This document shows positions 43,733 through 55,675 of a stretch of 64,000 nucleotides of DNA, piece by piece (position 1 is the first letter of the stretch; each line of letters opens with the position of its first letter). The stretch spans positions 6,814,961 through 6,878,960 of the forward strand of contig BCIA01000001.1 of assembly GCA_001599815.1 (NCBI GenBank), read 5' to 3'. Source of the DNA: Furcasterigmium furcatum. Lineage: Eukaryota; Ascomycota; Sordariomycetes; Glomerellales; Plectosphaerellaceae. The position numbers and the translations under genes are program-made. The notes beneath the pieces were generated by a model. It was not told the DNA's origin. It did not search any database and saw nothing but the letters and a program-made list of their open reading frames with translations.

Positions 43733-44660
43733 ATGAACCACGGCAATATGGATCACGGCAGCTCCAGCATGTCCGACATGTTGATGGGCACCGCCACCTC
43801 GTCCGTTGCCGCCGCATCCTCAACGGCCGAGGCGGCGGGTGGCGGACATGAAGGAATGGACATGGGAGGAGGTTGCAAAATTTCTGTAAGCTATTCTCAT
43901 CCCAGTTGAATGGGGTTGCCTCGGCTGATTCGACTTCACTCCGACAGATGCTCTGGAACTGGAACACCATCGACTCCTGCTTCATCTCGAGCACCTGGCA
44001 CGTCAAAACCGCGGGCGCCTTCGCCGGCTCCTGTATCGGCGTCGTCCTCCTTGTCATCTGCCTCGAGTTCCTCCGCCGCGCCGGCAAAGAATACGACCAC
44101 ATGATCACCCAGAGCCACATCGCCGCGAGTACAGCTGCTGCCGCCGTTCAGCCTGCCGCCGCCACTGCTCCGGGCGCTGGGAAGTCGCAGGCCCAAGACA
44201 GCGCGAATGATAGCCTCGACGGGGCCCCGGTTGCTTGCCAGGCTCCCATCCCCCGATTCCGACCCAGTATCTTCCAACAATCCGTTAGGGCGCTTCTCCA
44301 CACGTTGCAGTTCGCCGTGGCCTACTTCGTCATGCTGTAAGTTGCGAAATCAGAGGCGCAGGAGGCAGAGAGAGTACAGACGCGACACATCCTGAGGGCC
44401 AGATCCCTTCTCTGTCTTGGCCTACGGAAATCAACGAGAGAGGGTCTCGTCCCTCGGGATTTCGTACCTCCTGCCTCGGGCCAGTGACCGTGCATATCGG
44501 CTGACAGAATCCCAGGCTTGCCATGTACTACAACGGCTACATCATCATCTGCATCTTCATCGGCGCGTACCTCGGCTCCTTCATCTTCCACTGGGAGTAC
44601 CTCACGAGCGCGCAGGATCAGACCAGAGCCGGCAGCAACCCGACAGTATGCTGTGGCTAG
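43733..44660 (+). CDS. Ctr-family copper transporter
   Basis: Exons 43733-43885, 43948-44336 and 44516-44660, about 228 residues; introns 62 and 179 bases. The N-terminus is Met/His-rich (MNHGNMDHGSSSMSDMLMG), the extracellular copper-gathering segment. TM1 follows FISSTWHVKTAGAFAGSC. The second join restores YFVMLLAMYYNGY, which contains the MxxxM motif (MLLAM) that lines the pore. TM3 has the packing motif GAYLG. The protein ends in Cys-Cys-Gly, a C-terminal metal-binding pair. All hallmarks of the trimeric high-affinity Cu(I) transporters are present. Plasma-membrane or vacuolar location cannot be decided. The 179-base intron is long for the locus, but its splice sites fit. Confidence 0.92.
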
Positions 44661-44939
44661 CCGAAGGTCGGAGAACGGCTGTCAGTTCTTGGAAGGACTG
44701 CGTTGGTCGGCGATCTGGGCAGCAGACTGAGCCTCGGATAGTTGAGAGACGATGTCACTGTTCAACTTAGAGAGTCGAGATCCTTGATTAAACGATTCAA
44801 CGTGTGATAATTGACTAATGGAGAGAACTCCCTCTATTTTGGAAATCGCTACATGTACTCGCTGCATTTTGGGAGAGAAAGCTTGATTTTCGACAGGGGC
44901 TCGCTCTGGCGAAGCGCCGGCGTCAAGCAGCAATCGGCC

Positions 44940-45927
44940 TCAGCAGCCCGGGAATCTCAGTCGGCCGAGGCCGCGCCGCTGCCGCCATACATTAGTGCCA
45001 GCCTGCATCTCGACGCACCCATACAGCAGCCAGCCCCATTTCCTGAGGAACAACGCCGTCACCTCCCAGCCGCTAGGCGACCAGGTGTCCGTCCATGCTA
45101 TGATGGTGGCGTCCCCGGTCCCGCCGCCGACGTCCACCATGTCATGACAAAGGTCATACTCGTCAAAGGAATCCTCTCCGTGCAGCAGCACCGCCCTCAG
45201 GAAGTTGTCGCGCATGCGGGGGCAGGGGAACAGGTCGATCCAGGGGTGGTGCTCCACGGAGACCTGAAGGTGAGTCGGGCGAAGAGTCGCGGGACAGTTA
45301 GGTGAGCTCAGGAGAGGACCCTGCCTGTTGAAAGGCGATACGGCGTCGTCGGCGATACCGCAGTCATCGAAGCCCAGGATCTCAATGTTGTGTATCAAAG
45401 CGCGAAAGACGTTGGCGCGGAGCGTGTCTGCTAGCTGGGCGGTGTCGAGGGCTCTGCGCTGGTATGATATGACTGCTTGCTCGGCGAAGGCCTGCACCTG
45501 TGCTCGGACCTCCGGCCTCGCCAGACGGCACCGCGGCTGAGTTCCTGGTTCTGGCGTATGAGTATCGCCCGAGATGGAGGCTTGGTGGGCCTGTGCTGGA
45601 TCATCGAGGGCTCCCGTCGGCGCGGTACCGTTGACATGCCGTTGTTTCTTCCCTGCAGAGCGTCAACTCAAACGGTACGTAAACATCCATGACAGTCACC
45701 TGCATGCACTCACGCCGGGCTCTTTGGTTGAGGCGGTTCTGCAGCCTCCGTCTCTTGGCCTGCTCGGTGACGCCAGTCCAGTCCTCCTCCGCGCTGCCGA
45801 CCTCCACCACCCGGGGAAACAGGTGGCCAGGGGCTATCAGCGGATCACCCGTCTCGCAACCCTCTGCTTGAGACTCGATGTCGAGCCGTAGATCAGGCGG
45901 GGAAATGGAACTTGACTGAGGCGACAT
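44940..45927 (-). CDS. bZIP-like regulator with DUF3425 domain
   Basis: Exons 45927-45714 and 45652-44940, about 308 residues. The 61-base intron splits the basic region; the join gives RLQNRLNQRARRRKKQRHVNG, the DWTGxxxxxxRRxxQNRxxQRAxR signature of fungal bZIP-type proteins. The leucine zipper proper is short or absent. The C-terminal half is DUF3425: EHHPWIDLFPCPRMRDNFLRAV, DLCHDMVDVGGG, TDTWSPSGWEVTALFLRKWGWLL. Such proteins are fungal nuclear regulators, several linked to secondary metabolism or stress. The start ATG at 45927 is the nearest in-frame one to the bZIP. An upstream in-frame ATG-containing leader of 25 residues is less likely. Confidence 0.85.
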
Positions 45928-46580
45928 GATGCTGTATGCACTCGGCTGACAGTGGAAGATCATGAGATGGCAATCGGGAGACGAAAACCAGTCGCTGTGC
46001 AAGGAACCTCACTCTGTAAATACCGGTTCGCCGGGTCCACGACGGGGCAGGCTAGCCTCAATGCAGAGAAATGGATCCCTGCCTGTCATCAGGTTGCATT
46101 AGTGTCGCGATAGAGTCAAACCCTCGACGTCACAACTCCATGCAAAGACAGTGGAGGCTGACAGGCACAGTCCGTGGTAAGCTGCACGGTGGTGATCCGG
46201 GGGACCTCGTCAATTCAGCCATTTAAGTGCCAGGTATGGCCTTCCGGATGGACCGGTAACGGGGCACGAGTCGTGCGACCCCTGGATAACGAGATGCACC
46301 CACATGGCTGACGTGGATGCTCTGCTGACGCTATGTACAAAAGTGCAATTCAACTTTCGGCCTGGACATCTTATGTCCGACACTACACTCAGGCCTTGAC
46401 ATCCAAGGGGACGTCAATTCAGAAATGACGCAGCCTGGAGCGAGGTTCGCGGTGAAGACATCGCTGCTGTGCGGTGGCACCGGTTCCTATAAAGGACGCC
46501 AGGTCGGCACACTCGTCTCGCCTCATTGCAAGCCGAATTGACGCTCATCTTCACTCTTCACCATCTTTGACATCGCAACA
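45928..46580. other. Divergent intergenic region
   Basis: Upstream regions of the bZIP gene (minus) and the alcohol dehydrogenase gene (plus), including its TATA-like box at 46488-46493. Confidence 0.5.
46488..46493 (+). promoter_or_regulatory. TATA-like box of alcohol dehydrogenase gene
   Basis: TATAAA in CCTATAAAGG, 93 bases before the ATG at 46581. Confidence 0.45.
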
Positions 46581-47788
46581 ATGGCGGACTACCAATTCCA
46601 GGGCTGGCTGGGCCTGAGCCCGGATTCTGCCTCTGGCCAAATGGAATGGGGCGCCTTCGAGCCGAAGAAATGGACTGAAAACGACGTTGACATCAAAGTC
46701 ACCCACTGCGGCGTCTGCGGATCTGATCTTATGGTCCTCGGCTCCGGCTGGGGCCCTACATCTTACCGTATGTCCAAGCCCTCTCCCGCAGCTTGACTGT
46801 TTTTTCAAGGCGGCATTTGTTTGACATGTTGCTTAGCTTGCTGCGTTGGCCATGAGATCATCGGGGAAGCCGTCCGCGTCGGCCAGAATGTCACGCACGT
46901 CAAGGTCGGCGACCGCGTCGGCGTCGGCGCCCAGGCCCTAAGCTGCATGCAGGCCGACTGCCCCGAGTGCTCGAGCGGCCGGCAAAATCACTGCGGCCGG
47001 GGATTTGTTCCGACGTACGCCGCGCAGTATCCTGACGGGAGCGGCACTTCGCACGGTGGCTACGCCGACTACAACCGCAGCCCCGGCAACTTTGTCTTCA
47101 AGATTCCCGACGGCCTGTCTTCCGCGATCGCCGCTCCCTTGTTGTGTGGTGGTGTTACGGTCTTCGCGCCACTGAAGCGTTATGGTTGCGGCCCTGGCAA
47201 GACAGTCGGTATTACTGGCGTAGGTGGGCTTGGGCACTTTGGCATTCTGTTTGCCAGGGCACTCGGCGCCGACAAGGTCGTCGGTGTCTCGAGGAAGTCT
47301 TCCAAGAGAGAGGAAGTGTTGTCACTCGGTGCTGACATGTACATCGCAACCGACGAGGACGAGAACTGGTCTCAGAAGAATGCCCGCTCGCTGGATCTCA
47401 TCATCAACACCGTCTCAAGCAGCAACGCGCCCCTGTCGGAATACCTTTCTCTGCTAAAGGTCGGTGGAACTTTGGTCCAAGTCGGGTAAGTCGGAGCAGT
47501 TTTCTTCTTTGGTGGTGACACGATGAGCTGACAATGCCTAGAAACCCCGAGGGCGGCGCTCTTCCTCCGTTGAACGCATTCACGTTCATTCTGAACAGTA
47601 TAAACTTTGCCGGCAGCTGCATTGGGTCCCCTGATGAGATCAAGGAAATGCTTAACCTCGCGGCAGAGAAGAAGCTGAAGCCATTGATTGAGGAGCGGCC
47701 CATCGAAGATGCCAACGAGGTCATTGTTGACATGAAGAAGGGATTGGCCAGGTACCGCTACGTTCTCGTGAACTCGAAGAACCTCTGA
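46581..47788 (+). CDS. Zinc-dependent, NADP-type alcohol dehydrogenase (cinnamyl-ADH group)
   Basis: Exons 46581-46767, 46837-47485 and 47542-47788, about 360 residues; introns 69 and 56 bases. Catalytic zinc ligands are in HCGVCGSD and GHEIIGEAVRVG (the GHE motif; the first join gives SYPCCVGHE). The structural zinc lobe is CMQADCPECSSGRQNHC (four Cys). The nucleotide-binding glycine motif is GVGGLGHFG, with VGVSRKSSKR following it as expected for NADPH preference. These are the hallmarks of the Adh6/Adh7-like medium-chain group that reduces aldehydes, including aromatic ones. Cytosolic; no signal peptide. The gene is complete. The divergent bZIP gene shares its promoter space. Confidence 0.92.
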
Positions 47789-49076
47789 GGGTGCATCAAC
47801 ACTACAAGAAAGAACCGGCATAGTGCCGCTCAAAGAGCACATCTTTCAACAGCTTCAATGAAACTGTCTGGAGAAATTTGGAAGGGTTTGAGAGGCAGTA
47901 TGTAAACTACCGTAAAACAGCCCTTCCCACTTAGCCTAGACGCTGAAGTGCCTCCTACTATACTTTCAAATTAGTTGGAAGTTGATAAATGTCTCGAAAT
48001 TGCTAGACAAATTGCTATGAACGAACTATTGCTTCATGGTGGTAAGGAGGGAATTATCTCTCCAATGGTCAAGCAATTTCCTTTGAGTTTCTTGGCGCGC
48101 GTCCGTCCGCCGCCTCCTTGGGCATCTAATCGCTCTATAGTATACCACCCCAGTCGTAGACGTGAAGCGGCGGGTCGGGCTAAGCTGTGGGGGATCAGAA
48201 TAGAACGCAACTTGCTGTGAGAGGTTACCCGCCACAAATGATCTCAAGGAGTGTCAAGGATGAGCCTCTGACACCTTTCAATACCCCCGATTCGTCGATT
48301 GTAACACCTTCTAGACTCGGACATCTCCAAGGCCAAGGTATCCAGCTAGAAAAGTCCACGGATACCGGGCTTGGTGCAGGGTCTGGCCTCGGTAAGACAC
48401 CAACAACATTGGATCCATCCAATCTAACTGCACTGCGGGAAGACAAGCTGCGGGCTATTTCCCACGTGGATACGCCAAACCGCCAGCTGCAGCCCTCAAA
48501 TGCTCATTGGCGAGGCATGCCGCTGTCAATGGTCTCGCGCATTTGACGCAAGGCACCGCTAGCCAGGAAGACTCTAGACCGTGCGTGCGTCTGATCTCGT
48601 GTCCGTCAAGGTTTGGCGCCGGCTCACTGACGTCCCGCGCCCGAGCTGAGCGAACCGTGGCCTCGTCCAATGTCGCCTCCGCCCCTCGCTTTGACGTTCT
48701 GGCCGCGTCCAATACCTCCACAAGTCCGCCTCTTCCCTCTTCCACGTGCAGGTCTACCAGCTTGCTTGGGCAGCTCGCCACGTGGCTGGCCATTAGCTCG
48801 TGTGCCGGCTGAGACCAAACCCCTGAGCTGATGCCGTCAGGCACAAAAAGCAATGAGTGAGGGGTTGGCTGGGGCGAAGATTTCCAGATGCTCTTGGGTG
48901 CCCTCGTGGAATCAGGGGGACCATGGATAACATCAGATTTAGCGGAGCGGACGTGAGGACGGTGGTGTATCAATGTCATTGAAATTCCCAGGCAGCACAC
49001 ATGGTATCCTAAGCAGAAAAGTCCCAGCCCCCAGCGCAGTTCGGCTAGCATCTATCGTCACATCGTCGCGGCCCGT
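47789..49076. other. Intergenic, tail-to-tail
   Basis: 1.3 kb between the alcohol dehydrogenase gene and the convergent hemerythrin-like gene. Long open frames at 48187-48546 (plus) and 48455-49051 (minus) have no recognised domain, promoter or intron signals and are treated as chance. Confidence 0.45.
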
Positions 49077-50117
49077 TCAGTGCGTGAGCTTGGGGAATTG
49101 CAGGGCGTACAGCTCCCTCGGCCTCCCGTTCGCGTCGCAGCTCGCGAACTTCCAGCGCCCGCCGTACCAGCTGCCGGCGATGTTGACCAGCCCCCACTTG
49201 ATCGGCGCAGGGATGGGCGGCCAGTTCGCCCACATGCCGCCCTCGGCGCCGCGGTCGAGGTTCATGAGGAAGAAGGGGACGACGTCCGTCGTGCCGGCCT
49301 TTGTGACGGTGCTCTTGCCCCAGGTCTTGAAGACGAGGCTCGCGTTGGCGGCCGCCTGGGACCCCTCCTTGGGCGCGCCCGGGTGGTCGGCGAGCGAGGC
49401 GAGCGTGCGGATCTCCGAGTGGAAGTGCGTCTCGAAGTTGGCCTGGAACGTGGACATGATGCGGCGGAGCTCGGCGGCGGAGAAGAGGAGGGGGTCCTGG
49501 AGGGAGGAAAGGTATGTGTTGAATTCTGCGAGGCCGGGGAGGAAGGATTCTAGAGGGGAGGCAGAGATGTCAGTGATGCTGTCGCAGGCAGGCATTTGCC
49601 ATGGGTGGTCGCCGACTTACCGTGCTCCTTGTGTGTCTCTGCAAAGACGGTCTTGTCGTCCAGCAGCTGCTCGACCTTGGTGAAGAGGGACTCCTCCTCG
49701 TCGTCATGGTGCGACTTGACAAACTTGTACCATGTGAGGGCGTACCCCACGAAGTCGCCCTTGTCGTCGTCTTGCACGTGTGGTGCCTGGTGGTAGATGG
49801 AGTTGTACCCTCGGAGGATGGCGTTGTGAAGCAGGGCCATGTGCGTCGCGCCCGTCGTGAAGAGGTCGGTCTGGTCGTCGTCGCACGGGTCAGCTCTCTG
49901 AAGGCGGGGAAGCGATGGGAATCGATGGGATGGCATGGCAGGAGATGGAACGACTGACCTGCCGCAACTCGAACTGTGGCGTGACGATGAGCCGCATGGG
50001 AGCGTCCGCCCAGGGCTTCGAGCCCGACGGCGGCTCGGTCGTCATGATGAAGGGTGACCGAGACAGCAGGACGCTGGCGATGATGGTCGGGATGGTGAGG
50101 ACGAGGAAGCCGAGCAT
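49077..50117 (-). CDS. Hemerythrin-like HHE-domain protein with N-terminal anchor
   Basis: Exons 50117-49959, 49897-49621 and 49549-49077, about 302 residues; introns 61 and 71 bases. Both joins are clean (FELRQRADPCDDDQTDLF and THKEHESFLPGL). The N-terminus is a hydrophobic segment (MLGFLVLTIPTIIASVLL), a signal peptide or anchor. The centre is an alpha-helical HHE cation-binding pattern: HMALLHNAILRGYNSIYHQ, KSHHDDEEESLFTKVEQLL, ETHKEH and NFETHFHSEIRTL. The last 90 residues (WGKSTVTKAGTTDVVPFFLMNLDRG...) are a conserved tail of fungal relatives. Diiron binding is likely by family, but its physiological role (oxygen, iron or NO handling) is unknown. Confidence 0.85.
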
Positions 50118-50622
50118 GGTGGTGTAGGCCGGCAAGGCGAGCGAAAGGTGTGTGTGACGGCGGAGGAGCGCGTTTGGAGTACCCAGGCCACCTTCGGCAC
50201 GGCAAGAGACCAAGAGACCAGCTCTTGGAAGCAGCTGCAGGTGTTGGTAGGCTTGACAAGGTCTAGAATCGTACGATACAGTGACTACGGCGGCGGAAGC
50301 GTTGCGTCTTTGGGTCAACTTGCAGCTCGGGGCTTCTTGGCTGCTGAATAAATTGGGTCCTGCCATTGGACGGCGCACGCCAGGCGGCCGAGGCGTTCGC
50401 TAGGGCGTTTCGCCCTTCGCTGTCGCCTATCTTATCTGGTTAGCCCCCAGTCGGCCCTGTATCTGATCGCGTGGCACTCCGCATAGTTGGGTCGTAGCGC
50501 TCCCACTTGGCGCTACGCCCCCTGGAGCCCGCTGGAGCTCAGGCCCCTTGGCCGGGGCAGATGCAGTGGCATCCGGGCGAGTCCCGTCCCGCTCTGCCAA
50601 TCCGCTCATCCTCTATATTAAT
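50118..50622. other. Intergenic
   Basis: Promoter region of the hemerythrin-like gene and 3' flank of the MFS transporter. No other gene supported. Confidence 0.5.
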
Positions 50623-52112
50623 TCACACCTTGGCGAGCATCTTCCTGTTCATCTTCAAGCGCATCGCCAGCACAAGGCCCGTCGATATCAGCGACACGGA
50701 CCCGGCATAGAACATGGCCGGCCGGTACGCCTGCAGCCCGGCTTCCGTGCCTCCATATGCCTCGAGGAGGTATCCGGCAATCGGGGATCCCTGGGCGGCT
50801 GGTTAGTTGTGTCCAACATCCAGGACAAGCAATCCTCAGGAATACTCACAAACAGATAGCCGAACACCCAGCCCGAGATCATCATCCCCATGGCCGTCCC
50901 GACGCGCGACGACCCAAACACATTGCCCACCACCGTCGGCATCGACGAGAAGAAGCCCCCGTTCGTCAGCCCGTTCATCACGGCGAACACGGCCAGAGGG
51001 GCCAGGCTGGTCGAGGCCGGCCATAGCGCGATCATGGTCAGCGCATTGACCAGCAGGAACGCGATCAGCGTGTTCAGGGGTCCCAGGATGTCGCACAGGT
51101 GCCCGCTGAAGATCCGGCCCACGGCCGACGAGAAGTTGAACCCGGCCAGCAGCGCCGCGCCCGTCGACGAGCTCAGCCCCATCGACCGCCCGTACAGCGG
51201 GATGAAGAACGGCGGCACGAACAGCGGGAACACGCCGATCGCGCTCGCCAGGAACAGGATCGCAAAGTTGAACTGCCGGAACAGCGTCCAGTCGACGAAC
51301 CCGGCCGCTTGGATCGGCGTCCGCTCCTTGATCAGCCACGCCGCCGGGAGCGCCGTGGCCGCCAGCACGATCCCCGAGATGCGGAACGCCCACTCGACGC
51401 CGTACTTCTCGATCATGACGTTGGCCGCGATGCTCATGACCGCGCCGCCCAGCCCGCCCCCGGCGTACACCAACCCGTTGGCGAGGCCTCGCTTGCGGCT
51501 GAAGTAGTGCGCCGGCGCGACCGAGAAGGCCATGAAGCACGAGCTCATCCCGATGCCCAGCAGCACGCCCGGCAGGAAGAACAGCCCGACGGCGCTGTGC
51601 GTGACGAAGCTCGCGCCGATCTGGGAGAGGGCGTTGCAGGTGATTCCCGTGAGCGCGAGCTTCCTCGTCCCGAGGGAGCGCATGGCTCGCGCGTTCAGGG
51701 TTGCGAGGGCAGCCATGAGCGCTGGTGAGAGCGAGCCGCAGAACGACAGGACCAGGGCAGAGCCGACGCCACGCTCGAGGAGGGCGCCCTGGTACTATAC
51801 ACCCCAGGAGTTAGCGATTGTGTTCGGTCGAATTGTTAGGAGTCCGGAATGACGAACCACTCCCCACGTGTAGCTCACTCCGATGTTCCACCATGCGACG
51901 ATAGCGCAGCCGGCAATGATAACCCAGCCGTACCCTCCGTCGGGCACAGTGCTGTCGGCCATCCGGGACGCCTCCAGCACGGGATCGGTGTCGAGCAGAC
52001 CGGTATCATCGGCCTGGCCGGCCCGTGTCTGGCGGAGGGTGGAACCGGAGTCGCCGGGCACGCCAGCAACCCCGAGCTCTTCGAGCCTGTAAGCGGTTGC
52101 TGTCGAAGACAT
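50623..52112 (-). CDS. Monocarboxylate-transporter-like MFS protein
   Basis: Exons 52112-51858, 51794-50850 and 50790-50623, about 455 residues. The N-terminal cytosolic stretch is followed by the MCT-group signature DGGYGWVIIAGC at the first helix. The first intron has a GCTAAC branch and TAG acceptor. Its donor is weak: GTTCGT (giving SYTWGVYQGALL) is preferred over GTGGTT, because WGVYQ is what the family shows. The second intron is standard. Twelve helices are visible, with SRKRGLANGLVYAGGGLGG after helix 4 and the C-terminal SPIAGYLLEAYGG. Fungal members move monocarboxylates, riboflavin or unknown acids; the substrate is not predictable. Plasma membrane. Confidence 0.87.
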
Positions 52113-53456
52113 GACTGCTATGTGTGATGCTGATGCAGGTGAAGTTGGGTTTACGCAGCCTGGAAAAAGTTTTTGCTGAAGTCATCGGAAACGAAAGCAA
52201 ACTCGCCGCACAGGGCGAAAGCCATGACTCAAAGGGCGTAGTCGACAAACAATGGGGCGTTTCTAACTCCGATTTGGCAGGTGGGCGCCTCTTCTGAATA
52301 AGCTCAAAAGTTCAGACGAGAGGTTCACCCCAACGACATCCAATCGCGATAACATACAACGTACAATACAACACAGCGCTGTACTTGGGCCAGCTCCGGG
52401 TTGCGATGGGACATTTCAACAGAAGTTCCGGCTCTTGCATGGTCGCACCCCGCAACCAACGAATGCCACCCACATGGTTGGCTCGTCAGTAGCCCTACCT
52501 CCTCCTACCCAGCCCCTACCACAATGCTACATGATAGAGAGGACTGTGTCCTAAATGATATGGAACTAGAGACTACTAGCACTTGGCTGACTCTGAATGT
52601 CGCGGCTATGGGGCTCCATATCCAATGCACTGCACGCTACCTACCTACTCTCACGTCTCAACTAACATCCAAGCCAGTATAATTGTGAGCACAATTGCTG
52701 TCCTTTGTGACTACATGTCAAGAACACCGCCCCTCTCTTCTTGAAGCTATCACCAGTGATGCGTGTACTGGTGAATGTGGGAGGCCTGATGTGAAGATGA
52801 TGCCATGATTTTCTATGAATGCGAATGATTGCATGAGAGAAGTTAGCAGGACCAGGGCGCGCAATGGTTAGGCCACCGGCATGCAGAAGATTTAAAGCCA
52901 TGGATGTGTCAAGTCGCAGAGCATCTGCCGATCAAAAGTTCTCCAAGACGTGTCAGTTGATCATCAATTGAGTGTACAACCCGGGCGTAGCACTGTCAGT
53001 CTGCGCCGAGGCGGTACAGTGACAGTTTATCTTGGTTCTGGAACCCGAATCGCGGGGTTGAGTCAAAGACGCGAGGCCGGCCGGGGACTAATAACCGCAT
53101 CCATGGATGTTCCAAGTAGCGACCTCCTTGAATAGGAAGCTAGCGGCGTCCATAAGATCTGACTGCAGTACCAAGATCCCAAACCGCCCTTCTCCGCGTC
53201 CCATGCTTGTGATCCATTGCCCTTGGCGCAGTTCTACTAGGATGAGCTCCCTCACCGCCAAGGCTATTCCGCGTATCAATACGACCCCCTTCTCTTCTCG
53301 AGGCCTTTTACTACATGATAGGTTCGCCAATCTTCGAGACAAGCTACAGGTGATCGACATGGTCTCCACCTAGTACCACTGCATATAGGGGGTGCCTTGT
53401 CCAGTGTGCATTGTGCCAGCCAAGTTCGTTTTATAAACTCATCTCATGAAGGCAAG
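52113..53456. other. Divergent intergenic region
   Basis: 1.3 kb with the upstream regions of the MFS gene and the peptidase gene. The right end contains the minimal uORF at 53446-53460. No other gene was supported. Confidence 0.5.
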
Positions 53457-53460
53457 ATGA
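53446..53460 (+). promoter_or_regulatory. Four-codon upstream ORF overlapping the peptidase start
   Basis: ATG AAG GCA AGA TGA. Its stop codon (53458-53460) overlaps the ATG of the main frame (53457-53459) as ATGA. If the transcript starts upstream, this arrangement could lower or couple translation of the peptidase. Confidence 0.4.
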
Positions 53461-55675
53461 TTGTTTCCGTTTCTTTGGCCCCATGGCTGGCAATCTGCCT
53501 CTCCCTGGTGGCACCGCTCTCGGCCGCCATCAACATTCCAGAGCAATCGACTCCTTCTCTCGAGACACGTCAGGACGAGCCTCCTAGCTTCAAGTGGGCT
53601 ACCGTAATCTACCCAGTTCATATCTGATGCAGTCGTTTCTCCGCTAACATAGGGTTCAGATCGCCCCTAGCAAAGATCTCAAATGGGTTCCGTGCTATGA
53701 GGGAAGCGGCATGGAATGCGCCAGGCTCATTGTCCCAATGGACTATAGCAACAGCGCTTCCAATCAAACGGTCGCCCTAGCTCTTATCAAGCTACCAGCT
53801 ACAGATACGGAAAATTACCTAGGACCCATCTTCTTTCAGCCCGGAGTCAGTTGGCCTATAGCCCTCACACTGAAGAGAGCATTGGGAGATCTAACATGTG
53901 TTCTAGGGCCCCGGAGCACCTTCGGTTGACTGGTTTTTCATGATAGGTCCATCGCTCCAAAAGCGTATGGGATACAACCACGTGAGTCGGATATTGACTA
54001 CTATCTGTTTTTCTGATTTATCTTACATCCCCGTTTTAGGACATCATCAGCTGGGACATCCGAGGAAGTGAGTATACACCACACCGACCTGCGCCCTCCC
54101 CCGGCCACATGTGGACTAATTGACCGTTGCTTCTAGCTGCCAAATCAACCCCCAAGATCACTTGCTTCGCCAACGAGCAGCGCCGTTTCCTCTGGAAGCA
54201 GAAATGGAGCAGCTGGGACTCTACCGATGAGTTCAGCAGCCCAGACTGGCTGAGACACCTGGTTGCCCAGTACAGGATGGAGCATGAGATGTGCGAGGAG
54301 ATGATGGGCGAGACCGGTATTCTGGAACACATGTCGACGGAGATTCACGCCTGCGACATGGACTCCATCTTGGCAGCCACCGGCCGGAAGAAGTTGCGCT
54401 TCATGGGTACGAGCTGGGCTACGGGCCTTGGCCTGTACTATGCCTCTATCTTCCCCGACAAGATCGAACGCATGATAAGTGAAGGTGGGTGTTGCGAAGT
54501 ACTCGGATCGCCCCTAGACGTGAAAGGTCACTAACGTGATTCAGGCAACATCGACGTCCGCGATTGGGCTGATGGCGAATGGTCAAGCTGGTACCTGGAT
54601 GCGCAGCGGAGCCTCAATTTCTTTTTCGAAACCTGCGCCGCCGATGAGCACTGCGCCTTCCACATGGACACGCCGAACCAGGTGCGGGAGCGCTGGGAGA
54701 ACCTCCTGGAGTCCCTCAAGCGTGCCCCAGTTCGATACCACAAGCCGGGGGACGTGCCGTGGATGTTTACCCACACGGCAGCCAGGTACCATCTACGGGA
54801 TGGGCTTCATGATGTCAGACTTCTTGCCTCGGCCGTACAAGACCTCGCCGACGCAGAGGTCGATGCGTTGCACCCCCTCACCGAGGCTATGATTGTCGAG
54901 GAGGGCGCCGAGGCCTTGCCCTTTGCTGCCCAGTTCAACGACGTGAGGCCAGCAGACCCCTACGATCCCGACTACGAATCAGTTTCCCCGCTTCAAAGGG
55001 AGGTTCACATTACCGCTTGTGGAGATTGGGAGCCCTGGGACTATGATGACACCGAGAAGCTGCTTGCCTGGCGAAACCATTCCCAGAGCGTGTCGCCCAT
55101 GGGCGGTGCGCTGGATGTCGGCTGGAAGCTGGGATGTGCTGGAGCTGCCCGGCCGAAGAAGAGATTTACGGGTAAGTCCGCCTCGCAGGCACATGTTCCA
55201 TGGCCCGCGTTGCTGATCTGTTACCATTAAAGGCCCGTTCGGAGGCAAGACGAGCTTCCCGATCCTTTTCTTGAACTCATGGGACCCCGTGGCGCCGGTG
55301 CAGAACGCCTTCCGCAACTCGGAGATCTTCCCGGGCTCCCGCGTAGCCGTGCTGGACTTTTACGGTGTAAGCAGCAGTCATTCGCGGAGGAGGATGGACA
55401 GAGACTGACATGTGCTGCAGCATCCTGAGACTCTGGCCAGTGGGTGTATCAACGATATCGCCTTCGCGTACATGCAGAACGGGACTCTCCCGGAGCACAA
55501 CACCACGTGTGCCGACATGAAGATGAGCTATGATCCTGAATACGTCTTTCCTGAGAGATTCCCGGTGGCTGAGGAGTGCGGGAGCCAGTCACTTGCGGAG
55601 AGGAATGTCAGGCGCCATGCCTCCCGGGAACGGATTCTTCAGGATATGCGTCGACAAGATTGGGGGCGGTTGTGA
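53457..55675 (+). CDS. Secreted TAP-like alpha/beta-hydrolase peptidase
   Basis: Eight exons: 53457-53603, 53660-53845, 53907-53981, 54040-54067, 54137-54484, 54545-55171, 55233-55366 and 55421-55675, about 599 residues; introns 56-69 bases (the seventh 54). Residues 1-23 are a signal peptide. The oxyanion-type motif QPGGPGAPSVDW is made by the exon 2/3 join; WDIRGTAKSTP follows. The nucleophile elbow is GTSWATG (Ser238), the acid NSWDPVAP (Asp488) and the histidine YGHPETLASGC (His516), so the triad looks complete. The order and C-terminal CINDIAFAYMQNGTLP match the tripeptidyl-aminopeptidase-like (Abhydrolase_4) family of secreted hydrolases. It probably acts on short peptides outside the cell. 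A 28-base microexon (exon 4) is present. Confidence 0.85.

Noticed and set aside
48455..49051. 198-codon minus-strand frame next to the hemerythrin-like gene
   Set aside because: No domain, no intron signals, composition like neighbouring spacer; lies in a convergent 3' region.
53457..55675. Idea that the TAP-like peptidase lacks its catalytic histidine
   Set aside because: The motif variant with His right before Cys is absent, but His516 lies eight residues before the Cys (YGHPETLASGC), the other spacing used in the family, so the triad is complete.
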